From: Lachnospira sp. UBA4346
GTDB taxonomy: Bacteria > Bacillota > Clostridia > Lachnospirales > Lachnospiraceae
Assembly (NCBI GenBank): GCA_002394205.1
Contig: DGTC01000068.1
Span: 62,001 to 126,000 of the forward strand
DNA length: 64,000 nt
Reading direction: 5' to 3'
The notes under the pieces are model-generated. The model was given only the letters and a program-made list of their open reading frames with translations. It made no database searches and had not been told where the DNA came from. Below, one piece after another: positions 1-8,110 of this stretch (position 1 is its first letter; each line of letters starts with the position of its first letter). A program made the translations under genes and the position numbers.

Positions 1-444
1 ACCCATCTGTGGTCCTATCATTGCGCTTTTGGCAAGATTCAATTCAAAATCTATCATATCCATGGATTCTTTCAATAACATCTTGTTATTCTCATTAATC
101 TGCATCAACTGATCCAGCGTTCTCTTTAATCGAACATGAACATCCACAAGCGCATCATGCTCTTTTGGACGTTTTTCTAAAATCCGGATAATATCATCTA
201 TCCTGATATGCTCAGACTGTAAATTCAATACTGTGCATATATCATTCACATTTATACGGCGTTCTTCTTCCAGCTTATCTAATGCGTCAATCTGTTCCTG
301 TTCCTGTACCAACAACTCCTGTAACTGATCGACGTTGCCCTCAACAATGGCCGTTGTCTTAATCTTGGACAATTCCAACATCTTCATATAACCATCATTC
401 TGTTTATCTAAAACCGTCACCAATGTTTCTATTAAGCTAGCCAT
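1..444 (-). CDS. flgN: FlgN-family flagellar export chaperone (partial, 3' end outside window)
   Basis: The frame opens at an ATG at 444 behind a GGAGGG ribosome site and runs without a stop to base 1, giving 148 residues of a protein that in this family is usually about 150-165 long, so only the last few residues are missing. The sequence is helical and rich in Glu, Gln and Leu (for example VQEQEQIDALDKLEEER), as expected for FlgN/YvyG, the cytoplasmic chaperone that keeps the hook-filament junction proteins FlgK and FlgL export-ready. It starts 13 bases after the flgM stop, matching the flgM-yvyG-flgK order of Bacillus; flgK is expected just beyond the left edge. Family call from composition and synteny. 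Confidence 0.8.
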   Translation of the reverse strand, partial: MASLIETLVTVLDKQNDGYMKMLELSKIKTTAIVEGNVDQLQELLVQEQEQIDALDKLEEERRINVNDICTVLNLQSEHIRIDDIIRILEKRPKEHDALVDVHVRLKRTLDQLMQINENNKMLLKESMDMIDFELNLAKSAMIGPQMG

Positions 445-457
445 CTATCCCTCCGAA

Positions 458-739
458 TTAAAATGCAATCGAATCTGAACCACCGATAAGTTTATCTGCT
501 ATCATTGCGGATGAAACACGATATGTTCCGGCTTCCATCATTGCTTTAATCTGTGCCACTTTATCTGTACGCACATCTGCTGCTTCTTCTACAGCTGCCT
601 TCGCAACCTGATATGTCTTTGCTGCCTGAGAAATCTCAAACTTATCGCTTGTATTCTCTACTCTTTTATTCTTATTAGCAGTCGTTGTTTTATTCGTCTT
701 ATATATCTGACTAATTGCATTATATGCATCAATACGCAT
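458..739 (-). CDS. flgM: Anti-sigma-28 factor FlgM
   Basis: 93 residues, the normal FlgM size. FlgM binds the flagellar sigma factor (SigD/FliA) in the cytoplasm and holds late flagellar genes off until the hook is finished and FlgM is exported. The N-terminal half is polar and disordered-looking; the C-terminal half carries the typical helical part with DKVAQIKAMMEAGTYRV followed by IADKLI, the FlgM hallmark. The gene lies between yvyF and flgN as in Bacillus. A sigma-28-type promoter sits about 60 bases upstream (796-822), so the sigma factor inhibited by this protein probably drives its own inhibitor. Confidence 0.92.
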   Translation of the reverse strand: MRIDAYNAISQIYKTNKTTTANKNKRVENTSDKFEISQAAKTYQVAKAAVEEAADVRTDKVAQIKAMMEAGTYRVSSAMIADKLIGGSDSIAF

Positions 740-795
740 ACGAACCGCCTCACTTTCTTTTCTAAAATATTGCTGATATCTTAAATCTGTGAATT

Positions 796-822
796 GTATC
801 GGCGTTTTTTTCCATTTTCTTA
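796..822 (-). promoter_or_regulatory. Sigma-28 (SigD/FliA) type promoter of flgM
   Basis: On the minus strand TAAG is followed after 15 bases by GCCGATAC, close to the Bacillus SigD consensus TAAA-N15-GCCGATAT. It lies about 57 bases upstream of the flgM ATG and points at it. Function inferred from the consensus match and position. Confidence 0.75.
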
Positions 823-937
823 ACCTTTTTGTGGTATTTTCTTACCATATTGTATGTTTTACGCAGAAACTTATAATTCTCTAACGAGTTTCCATACAAT
901 TTAAACAAACATCTAAATTTCTGACACTGCCCCCGGG

Positions 938-983
938 CGCAGAATGTGTCATGTCCCATTTGCGCAAATGTGTTCATAACGGA
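938..983. repeat. Dispersed intergenic repeat, copy 1 (diverged)
   Basis: The segment with CAGAATGTGTCATGTCCCAT followed by TTGCGCAAATG matches the copy near 9432-9468 at about 29 of 37 positions. It lies in the flgM-yvyF intergenic region. A 71-codon open frame overlaps it on the minus strand but lacks family features and I do not treat it as a gene. Confidence 0.5.
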
Positions 984-1055
984 ATTTTCATTTTAATTTG
1001 TACTATATAACACCCGAAAACATAAAATATGCCTTTTGACACACGCAGCCTAAAT

Positions 1056-1097
1056 CCAAAAAGCCCTGTGCACATAAAATCTGTACACAGGGCTTTA
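1056..1097 (-). terminator. Rho-independent terminator after comFC-yvyF
   Basis: An 11-bp GC-rich stem (AAAGCCCTGTG paired with CACAGGGCTTT) is followed on the minus strand by TTTTT. It lies 22 bases past the yvyF stop, so it ends the recD2/comFC/yvyF transcript and separates it from flgM, which has its own promoter. Confidence 0.85.
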
Positions 1098-1118
1098 TAT
1101 TGATTTCATCTAAATATT

Positions 1119-1535
1119 CTACTGCTCTAAGAAGCGCATTCTAGCCTTTTCTCTACGCTCCTGAGCCGCATTGTTCGGCTGTGGTTTCTCCTCACGATAC
1201 GCATTGCTGAAGCTATTCGCCATCGAACCTTTGCAATTATCACAGAAACGTCCTGATTTAATCATTGCACCGCACTTCTCACAGGCAATACCAATTGGGG
1301 AATCTGCTGAGAAACATAAACGTTCTTCACGAACCCACTTTTCGATTTGCTTCACGCTGACATCACACTCTGCTGAAACTTCTGCAATCGTTGCCTTATC
1401 ATACTCATTAATATATTCTTTGACTTCTACAAACTTATCTTCCATCTTACGAACGCAGTCCGGACACAAATGTTTGTATGGTCCACCAATATAATTATAA
1501 ATTCTTCCACACTGTCTGCAATTTCTAACGTCCAT
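1119..1535 (-). CDS. yvyF: YvyF-type flagellar operon protein (zinc-finger, HTH)
   Basis: 138 residues when started at the ATG at 1535, which follows AAAGGTG; a longer frame upstream overlaps comFC and has no ribosome site. The N-terminus has CRQCG and CPDC pairs and the C-terminal half CEKCG and CDNCKG, two zinc-knuckle units. Between them lies a helix-turn-helix-like stretch (TIAEVSAECDVSVKQIEKWV). This is the layout of the YvyF/TIGR03826 family encoded next to flgM in Firmicutes; in Bacillus YvyF is linked to flagellar gene regulation, but its exact role here is inferred. The start lies 20 bases after the comFC stop. Confidence 0.82.
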   Translation of the reverse strand: MDVRNCRQCGRIYNYIGGPYKHLCPDCVRKMEDKFVEVKEYINEYDKATIAEVSAECDVSVKQIEKWVREERLCFSADSPIGIACEKCGAMIKSGRFCDNCKGSMANSFSNAYREEKPQPNNAAQERREKARMRFLEQ

Positions 1536-1555
1536 ACTCCCACACCTTTCAATCT

Positions 1556-2269
1556 TTAGAATCCTTGTCCAATACACAAACACACGAAATATACATCCGA
1601 TACTCCATGTGCTTTCAGACATTTTGCACAGGCATCCATTGTCGCTCCTGTTGTATAAATGTCATCCACAAGTAATACTTTTCTATAGTTTACTATATTT
1701 TGACCAATTATAAAAGCATTTTTCAAATTTTTTACACGTTGTTTATCATCCAGTTCCTTCATCGGCGTTGTTTTTCTTGCACGAAGCAGCATATTTGACA
1801 CCATTGGAATTCCCGTATACGCCGATAATTCCCGTGCCATAAGTTCCGCCTGATTATATCCTCTCATCCGCTGTTTCGATTCATGCAGCGGCACCGGAAC
1901 AATCGCATCTATATTCCACAAACGAAGTAAATCCTTGCTCACACGATACATTTCTTTTCCATAAAATGCGGCATATTCCCGTTTGTTCTTATATTTATAC
2001 CGGTAAATTGACTGTTTCATCCCCTGCGTGTAACGAAACACCGCCACTCCCTGCGTATAGATATGATTTCTCGTCTGGCAGTCATGACAGTATTCCCCTT
2101 CTGTTAATAGTTCTTTTCCACATTTTAAGCAATGCATATCTGTAATATCCACAAGTCCTTCCCTGCAATCCACACAAACGGTATAACATTCGCCATTTCT
2201 ATCCCTTCCTAACGGTTCCTGACATATCGGACACACTTTGGGATAAAATATATCCATTGCTTTCTTCAC
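1556..2269 (-). CDS. comFC: ComF-family phosphoribosyltransferase-like protein
   Basis: 237 residues. The N-terminus has zinc-finger cysteine pairs (CPIC, CVDC, CLKCG, CHDC), the middle has the conserved HESKQRMRGYNQAELMAREL block, and the C-terminus has the PRPP-loop signature VLLVDDIYTTGATM. Together these define ComFC/GntX-type proteins, which act in natural transformation and DNA metabolism, probably as a PRTase-fold partner of ComFA helicase. No comFA is next to it; recD2 takes that place. The reported start is a GTG at 2269 with a poorly spaced ribosome site; an ATG four codons later (2257) is an alternative. Confidence 0.88.
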   Translation of the reverse strand: MKKAMDIFYPKVCPICQEPLGRDRNGECYTVCVDCREGLVDITDMHCLKCGKELLTEGEYCHDCQTRNHIYTQGVAVFRYTQGMKQSIYRYKYKNKREYAAFYGKEMYRVSKDLLRLWNIDAIVPVPLHESKQRMRGYNQAELMARELSAYTGIPMVSNMLLRARKTTPMKELDDKQRVKNLKNAFIIGQNIVNYRKVLLVDDIYTTGATMDACAKCLKAHGVSDVYFVCLCIGQGF

Positions 2270-2304
2270 TAGTATTTTATAAATAAATATTTCCTCTCTT
2301 ATCG

Positions 2305-4569
2305 TTATTCTTGCTGCGATACCTCATAGAGCTGGCGTATCTGTGTATCCAATGACGAATATCTTTGCTGCTCTGATTCATTTGCAGCCATCTGATGAAA
2401 GTAGGCTTCAACTCCTACCATGCACACACAGGTCTTTGCTCGTGTTACTGCCGTATACAGCAGATTTCTGTTCATCAACATTCTCGGTCCTGAAAACATC
2501 GGAATAATGACAGCAGGATATTCACTTCCCTGTGATTTATGAATCGTGATTGCATACGCAAGTTCCAATTCTTCTAACTGTGCAAATTCATATTTCACAT
2601 ACCGATCATCTTCAAACTTTACAACCATCTGTTCTGAAAATGTATTAATCTCCTCAATAACACCTGTATCGCCGTTATAAATTCCCGTTCCACTCTCATA
2701 TGGAACACCATATCTGCTCCGTTTCTCCCATTCAATCTGATAATTATTCTTAATCTGCATAACCTTGTCGCCTTCACGGTAAATGGTGTCTCCCACCTGC
2801 TTTTCCATCTTCGAAGGTGCTGACGGATTCAGAAAATCCTGCATAATTTTATTTAGTCGTTCTACTCCCACAGCAGATTTTCTACTCGGTGTAAGAATCT
2901 GAATATCATAAATATCCGCATGCACATATGCCGGTAATTTCTTCTGTATCAGTGTACACATTGCAGCAATAATCGCATCTGCACTGTCTCTTTTTACGAA
3001 CAGAAAATCCTTGCTGTATTTGTTAAGTACAACCGGTTCTCCACGGTTAATTTTATGTGCATTCATAACGATTTCACTCTCTGCTGCCTGTCTGAAAATC
3101 TTCTCTAATTTTACGACTGGAAAGCACTCCGATTTTATAATATCTTTCAACACATTTCCCGGTCCAACGCTCGGAAGCTGGTCTATATCTCCAACCAAAA
3201 TGAGCTTCGTTCCAATTGCAACTGCCTTTAGCAACGCATTCATAATCTGAATGTCCACCATCGACATTTCATCCACAATAATGACATCTGTTTCTAACGG
3301 ATTACTCTCATCCCGTTCAAAATGCATTCCCACAGAAGTCTTTCCTTTTTCAGAATCACCAATCGAACCACCATTAATTTCTAACAGACGATGTATTGTC
3401 TGCGCTTCATACCCGCACGTTTCCGTCATACGCTTCGCTGCACGTCCCGTCGGTGCTGCCAGACGAATATCACAGCCCTCCAGCTCAAAATAACGGATAA
3501 TCGTATTAATGGTTGTCGTTTTACCGGTACCCGGTCCACCCGTAATAACCATTAATCCGTTCTCAACCGCTGTGCGAACCGCCTGTTTTTGAATCTCATC
3601 TAACGATACTTTGGTATCTTTTTCAATTCGTGCAATTCGGTCATTGACATATTTCTCATCTTCCGGAATATGCACATCCAAATCAATCAGCATCTTTGCA
3701 ACAGATAATTCCATATAGTAATACATGGATGCATACACATTTTTCTGTTCTCCAACTGTCTTTACAACAATCTTTTTATCCATCGCAAGATCCATGATAT
3801 ATTTATCAAATTCCGTTAAATCTATCAACAGCAGTTCTTTTACATGATGCTCTAAAATATTCATTGGCAGATACGTATGTCCCTGCATAGATGCCTGCTG
3901 CAGACAATAGAAAATGCCACTCTTTACTCGAAAGTCCGAATCCACACAAATTCCAACCCGCACTGCAATTTCATCTGCAATTTTAAAACCAATTCCGTCA
4001 ATATCATCTGCTAAACGATACGGATTCTGTTTGATAATTGTATAAATATTTTGACCATATTGGGAATAAATTTTGTTTGCAAGATTCATATTAATTCCAT
4101 AATCCTGTAAAAAGATCATCGCTTTTCTTAAATCCCGCTTATCGACAAGCTGGCTTGCAATATCCATCGCTTTGGTCAGACTAATTCCTTTAATCTCTGC
4201 AAGTCGCTCCGGTTCTTCTTCCATAATCCGAAACGTGTCTGCGCCAAAATTCTTCACAATACGCTCAGCCATTTTTTCACCGATGCCCTTGATTGCACCG
4301 GAACTTAGATAACGCCGTATCGAATTCTCATCGTCAGGCGTTCGAAATGTATAAGACTTCACAGAAAACTGCATATCATACACCGCATGGTGTACAAACT
4401 CTCCATTTGCAGATATAAATTCACCTGCGTTAATGTAACTAATCACACCAACGCAGGTTATACTTTCACCTTTATACCTGATATCAAACACTGTATATCC
4501 GTTATCTTCATTGCGATATACAATATTTTCCACAAAGCCTTCCACATAGTTTACAGCCTTGTAATCCAA
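2305..4569 (-). CDS. recD2: RecD2 (YrrC-type) SF1 5'-3' DNA helicase
   Basis: 754 residues, typical for RecD2. The first third holds helix-hairpin-helix segments (GAIKGIGEKMAERIV; DDIDGIGFKIADEIA). The helicase core has Walker A GGPGTGKTTT near residue 343, motif II VDEMSMVD, motif III GDIDQLPSVGPG, motif V AITIHKSQGSEYP and motif VI LYTAVTRAK. RecD2 acts outside RecBCD in replication-fork maintenance and repair. The start is a TTG at 4569 placed eight bases after GAGG; no ATG fits as well. It is transcribed into comFC after a 35-base gap. Confidence 0.93.
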   Translation of the reverse strand: MDYKAVNYVEGFVENIVYRNEDNGYTVFDIRYKGESITCVGVISYINAGEFISANGEFVHHAVYDMQFSVKSYTFRTPDDENSIRRYLSSGAIKGIGEKMAERIVKNFGADTFRIMEEEPERLAEIKGISLTKAMDIASQLVDKRDLRKAMIFLQDYGINMNLANKIYSQYGQNIYTIIKQNPYRLADDIDGIGFKIADEIAVRVGICVDSDFRVKSGIFYCLQQASMQGHTYLPMNILEHHVKELLLIDLTEFDKYIMDLAMDKKIVVKTVGEQKNVYASMYYYMELSVAKMLIDLDVHIPEDEKYVNDRIARIEKDTKVSLDEIQKQAVRTAVENGLMVITGGPGTGKTTTINTIIRYFELEGCDIRLAAPTGRAAKRMTETCGYEAQTIHRLLEINGGSIGDSEKGKTSVGMHFERDESNPLETDVIIVDEMSMVDIQIMNALLKAVAIGTKLILVGDIDQLPSVGPGNVLKDIIKSECFPVVKLEKIFRQAAESEIVMNAHKINRGEPVVLNKYSKDFLFVKRDSADAIIAAMCTLIQKKLPAYVHADIYDIQILTPSRKSAVGVERLNKIMQDFLNPSAPSKMEKQVGDTIYREGDKVMQIKNNYQIEWEKRSRYGVPYESGTGIYNGDTGVIEEINTFSEQMVVKFEDDRYVKYEFAQLEELELAYAITIHKSQGSEYPAVIIPMFSGPRMLMNRNLLYTAVTRAKTCVCMVGVEAYFHQMAANESEQQRYSSLDTQIRQLYEVSQQE

Positions 4570-4654
4570 AGTATTTTCCTCATTTCTTTATGTTAGAATA
4601 TGTATTCAAATCATATCTTTTTCATTCTAATAATAAATATCATTTAGAACGCTT

Positions 4655-5104
4655 CTACTTGTCAGATGCATCCGCTTCTGTCACATTATAATTGCGTTTC
4701 ATCTGCTCATACAATGTCTGTGCAAGTCCAAGTCCTTTGCCATTTTCATCACTGCACAAACTCTGTGCAAGTTTTGTAACCATCTGACCACCATAAAAAT
4801 TGCTCATTGAACTTAAATATGCATCAGATGAACCGGATGTCAAACCAAACAGTGCCGCATAATTTTCATCATCACTGTCACCGTTAATATTCGCCATCTT
4901 TACCATAGACTTTACCATCTGCTCTACAAAATATTCTTCAAAATCTTTACAAACACTTAACAATTCATCCGTGCTTGCATTTGCCAAATCCGTATTGCTC
5001 AAGGTCTTTTGTAATGCATTTGCCGTTGTACGATTGGCATTATTCAGATATGCTGTCTGTAAATTAGACATTCCTTCACTGATAATACTGCTAATATCGC
5101 TCAT
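4655..5104 (-). CDS. flgJ: FlgJ-type rod-binding flagellar protein (no muramidase domain)
   Basis: 149 residues. Residues about 45-105 carry the rod-binding domain pattern (CKDFEEYFVEQMVKSMVKM, then YGGQMVTKLAQ), shared with the N-terminal half of enterobacterial FlgJ. The peptidoglycan-hydrolase half of FlgJ is absent, as in many Firmicutes. The protein is expected to cap or assist rod assembly in the cell wall. It follows the rod gene at 5132 with a 27-base gap and an AAAGGA ribosome site, so it is the last gene of the mbl-flhO-flhP-flgJ group. Confidence 0.85.
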   Translation of the reverse strand: MSDISSIISEGMSNLQTAYLNNANRTTANALQKTLSNTDLANASTDELLSVCKDFEEYFVEQMVKSMVKMANINGDSDDENYAALFGLTSGSSDAYLSSMSNFYGGQMVTKLAQSLCSDENGKGLGLAQTLYEQMKRNYNVTEADASDK

Positions 5105-5131
5105 CGCTCTATCCTTTCCGTATTAACAAAC

Positions 5132-5965
5132 TTATCTCTTTAAGTTATTTGCCTGTTCCATCATCGTATCTGATGTTGTAATCGCCTTAGAGCATAATTC
5201 ATACGCTCTCTGTGCCGTAATCAGATTCACCATTTCTGTCGCCACATTGACATTAGAGGCTTCCAGATAATTCTGCTTTAACACACTTCGTCTTGCAACA
5301 TTATCTGTATCTTCATTCAATGCCACACCGGATGCATCAGACTGTGTCATATATGTACCGCCAACTTTATCAAGACCTGACGGATTGCTAAACTGGAACA
5401 AACCAATCTTAATTCCTGTCAACTGTGGATTATTCTGTTCATCCGGATATAAGATATTGCCATCTGAATCAATTGTAAGTTTTGTTGCATCATAATCTGC
5501 TCCAAATGTAATAGGCTGTCCATCCGCACTGACTACCGGATAACCTTCTGATGTTGCTAACATAACACCATCATTTGCAAGTGCAAACTGGAAGTTACCA
5601 TTACGTGTATACATAATTGCATTGGTTCCTTCTTCATTTGGATTTGGATTCTCTACTGCAAAGAATCCGTCTCCTGAAATCGCAAAATCCGTGTTGCTGT
5701 CAGATGCATTTAATGCTCCCTGTGTATATAATGAAGTAATTGCTGACACACGCGCACCCAATCCAACCTGCGCCGGAACCGGCTTTTCTTCTCCATTTGC
5801 AGATGTTGTTCTTGTTCTTAAATTCTGATACAGCAATGACTTAAATGAAGTCACTTCTTCCTTATAACCGACTGTATTTACATTAGAAATATTATTTGCA
5901 ATTGTATCTACATTTGTCTGCTGTGCCATCATACCTGTCGCAGCTGTATATAATGATCTTACCAT
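5132..5965 (-). CDS. flgG: Flagellar basal-body rod protein (FlhP/FlgG type)
   Basis: 277 residues. The N-terminus MVRSLYTAATGMMAQQ and the ANNISNVNTVGYK motif are the flagellar rod-hook family signature; the C-terminus ends with the paired domain YLEASNVNVATEMVNLITAQRAYE. The central GDGFFAVE and QGALNASDSNTDFAI segments match FlgG/FlgF. In Bacillus the equivalent pair downstream of mbl is flhO-flhP. It forms part of the rod crossing the cell wall. AGGAGG precedes the ATG; the gap to the preceding rod gene is 12 bases. Confidence 0.9.
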   Translation of the reverse strand: MVRSLYTAATGMMAQQTNVDTIANNISNVNTVGYKEEVTSFKSLLYQNLRTRTTSANGEEKPVPAQVGLGARVSAITSLYTQGALNASDSNTDFAISGDGFFAVENPNPNEEGTNAIMYTRNGNFQFALANDGVMLATSEGYPVVSADGQPITFGADYDATKLTIDSDGNILYPDEQNNPQLTGIKIGLFQFSNPSGLDKVGGTYMTQSDASGVALNEDTDNVARRSVLKQNYLEASNVNVATEMVNLITAQRAYELCSKAITTSDTMMEQANNLKR

Positions 5966-5977
5966 TTATCCTACCTC

Positions 5978-6748
5978 CTACAATTCAGAGATTGATACCA
6001 TCTTACCAAGCATCTCATCAATCGTATTCATTACTTTCTGGTTACTTTCAAATTCTCTTGCAATATTAATCATGCTGACCATTTCTGATACAACATTGAT
6101 ATTAGAAGCCTCTAAATATCCCTGATTCACTGTTGCACTGCTTGCAGTCTGTGTTGCACCGTCAATTGCATCATAAAGATTCTCCCCATAACGCTGTAAA
6201 TAATCATAGTCTTCAAAATCAACCAATGCAAATGTATCTACATATTCACCGTCTGCGTAAATCGCGCCATTGTTATCCACAGATAATGCACTCACACCCT
6301 CCGGAATCTGAATCTGTCCATTCTCTCCTAATACATAATCGCCATCTTTCGTTACAAGATAGCCATCTGCATTAAGCTGAAATGCACCGTCTCTGGAATA
6401 CTTCGTAGATTCAACACCTTCCTTATTCGTAAAAGAAATAGAAAAGAATCCCGGTCCTGCTAATGCAAAATCATATTTATTTCCTGTATTCTTGAAAGAA
6501 CCCTGTTCCCAATCCGTATATAACTCACCAATCTTAGCTCCCAATGAAAGTTCCCCAATATTTTCGCTGAGATGTCCGACTGTCAAATCTTTTACTTTGA
6601 TGCCGTATACACTGTCAAATGACTGTGTCGTAGCTCCTACTTTCTTATAACCGGTTGTTGTCGAATTCGCTAAATTATTAGATACAACATCCATTCTTCG
6701 CTGTGAATTCACAAGTCCGGTATAAGTCGTATATAACCCCTTTACCAT
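5978..6748 (-). CDS. flgF: Flagellar basal-body rod protein (FlhO/FlgF type)
   Basis: 256 residues from the ATG at 6748, chosen because AAAGGAG lies just upstream and the product then begins with the family N-terminus MVKGLYTTYTGLVNSQRR; the longer frame would run into the mbl end. SNNLANSTTTGYKK and the C-terminal YLEASNINVVSEMVSMI motif mark the rod-hook family. It is a diverged paralogue of the gene downstream (FLAGPGFF-like core reads ALAGPGFFSI). The gap to mbl is 16 bases, so the three genes are cotranscribed. Confidence 0.88.
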   Translation of the reverse strand: MVKGLYTTYTGLVNSQRRMDVVSNNLANSTTTGYKKVGATTQSFDSVYGIKVKDLTVGHLSENIGELSLGAKIGELYTDWEQGSFKNTGNKYDFALAGPGFFSISFTNKEGVESTKYSRDGAFQLNADGYLVTKDGDYVLGENGQIQIPEGVSALSVDNNGAIYADGEYVDTFALVDFEDYDYLQRYGENLYDAIDGATQTASSATVNQGYLEASNINVVSEMVSMINIAREFESNQKVMNTIDEMLGKMVSISEL

Positions 6749-6764
6749 ATCTTCTCCTTTATGA

Positions 6765-7757
6765 TTACTCTTCGCGGTATCCTGCAAGAAATTCGATAAA
6801 CTTACCAGTTCCAATAGCAACTGCCGTCATCGGATCTTCTGCTGTCATTGTATTAATTCCTGTCTTAGATTCAATTAAATCTTCAAGTCCCTGTAATAAA
6901 CTTCCGCCGCCTGTCAATACGATTCCGCGATCTGCAATATCTGATGCAAGTTCCGGCGGAGTCTTCTCTAATACGCTGTGAACTGCTTCTACAATCTGTG
7001 CTGTTGCTTCTCTTAATGCTTCACCTGTCTCTTCTGATGTTACTTCAACCGTCTTTGGAAGACCTGTTACAAGGTTACGTCCTCTGACATTCATTGTTGC
7101 AACTTCTGCTCTCGGATATGCTGAACCCACCTGAATCTTAATTTCTTCCGCTGTTCTTTCACCGATTAAAAGATTGTGCTTCTTTCTCATATAACGAACG
7201 ATTGCTTCATCAAAATCATCACCGGCAATCTTAATAGATGTACTGACAACTGTACCGCCTAACGAAATAACAGCAATATCCGTTGTTCCACCACCGATAT
7301 CAACAATCATATTACCACATGGTCTTGAAATATCGATTCCTGCTCCGATGGCTGCTGCAATTGGTTCTTCAATAATGGCTACTTCTCTTGCTCCTGCCTG
7401 TAATGTAGCATCTTCAACCGCTTTCTTTTCAACTTCTGTAACTCCGGAAGGCACGCAGACACTGATTCTTGGCTTCTTTAACATTCTCTTGCCGACTGCC
7501 TTCTGAATGAAGTACTTTAACATCTTTTCTGTTACTGTATAATCTGAGATAACACCCTGACGAAGTGGACGAACAGCAACAATATTTCCCGGTGTTCTAC
7601 CAAGCATCAGACGTGCTTCTTCACCGATAGCCTTAATCTTGTTGGTATCTCTGTCAAATGCAACAACAGAAGGTTCTTTTAGTACAACACCCTTCCCTTT
7701 TATATATACAAGTATACTTGCTGTTCCCAAGTCGATTCCGATATCCGTAGATAACAT
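6765..7757 (-). CDS. mbl: MreB-family actin-like cell-shape protein Mbl
   Basis: 330 residues from the ATG at 7757, which has AAAGGGG upstream and gives the standard start MLSTDIGIDLGTASIL. Actin-fold motifs are visible: phosphate 1 GIDLGTAS, phosphate 2 DIGGGTTDIAVISLGG and the adenosine motif GIVLTGGGSLL. MreB/Mbl filaments guide lateral wall synthesis on the inner face of the membrane. The position before flhO-flhP matches Bacillus mbl rather than mreBCD, hence the Mbl call; distinguishing it from MreB by sequence alone is uncertain. Confidence 0.87.
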   Translation of the reverse strand: MLSTDIGIDLGTASILVYIKGKGVVLKEPSVVAFDRDTNKIKAIGEEARLMLGRTPGNIVAVRPLRQGVISDYTVTEKMLKYFIQKAVGKRMLKKPRISVCVPSGVTEVEKKAVEDATLQAGAREVAIIEEPIAAAIGAGIDISRPCGNMIVDIGGGTTDIAVISLGGTVVSTSIKIAGDDFDEAIVRYMRKKHNLLIGERTAEEIKIQVGSAYPRAEVATMNVRGRNLVTGLPKTVEVTSEETGEALREATAQIVEAVHSVLEKTPPELASDIADRGIVLTGGGSLLQGLEDLIESKTGINTMTAEDPMTAVAIGTGKFIEFLAGYREE

Positions 7758-7954
7758 AATGTACCCCTTTCTCTTTCCTAAATATATTCCAAATCCGACA
7801 GATGTTTCCATCTGTATCTGCAGGACTGTCGCCTCCTGCTTTATTTCGCATCTTATCTATACCATTGGCTTTGACATTCTAAATGCCTGCTGCCAACTTA
7901 TAATTCCTGATGTATCCGCCATGATTACAATTCTGCATTGTATGGCTACCTAAC

Positions 7955-7983
7955 ATTATATACAAATTAAATGCATTTTAAAA
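7955..7983 (-). promoter_or_regulatory. Possible promoter of the mbl-flhO-flhP-flgJ group
   Basis: On the minus strand TATAAT is preceded at 17 bases by TTTTAA, a perfect -10 with a weak -35. It would give a leader of about 190 bases in which I see no clear structure. Confidence 0.4.
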
Positions 7984-8028
7984 GACCTAATTGCAACTTT
8001 TTCAAACTTTTTTGTGAACAAAAATATA

Positions 8029-8065
8029 AAAATCACACAGAAGACAGACACCTCCTGTGTGATTT
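8029..8065 (-). terminator. Rho-independent terminator of metK
   Basis: An 11-bp stem (AAATCACACAG paired with CTGTGTGATTT) is followed on the minus strand by TTTATATTTTTG, 46 bases past the metK stop. Confidence 0.8.
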
Positions 8066-8110
8066 CCCATCATTATTTTGTTTCAATCCGTTTCAAAGCA
8101 ATATTGCAAA

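Noticed and set aside
762..977. 71-codon minus-strand open frame between flgM and yvyF
   Set aside because: It overlaps the sigma-28 promoter and a repeat copy, has no ribosome site or family features, and its Lys-rich end is AT-rich noncoding DNA.
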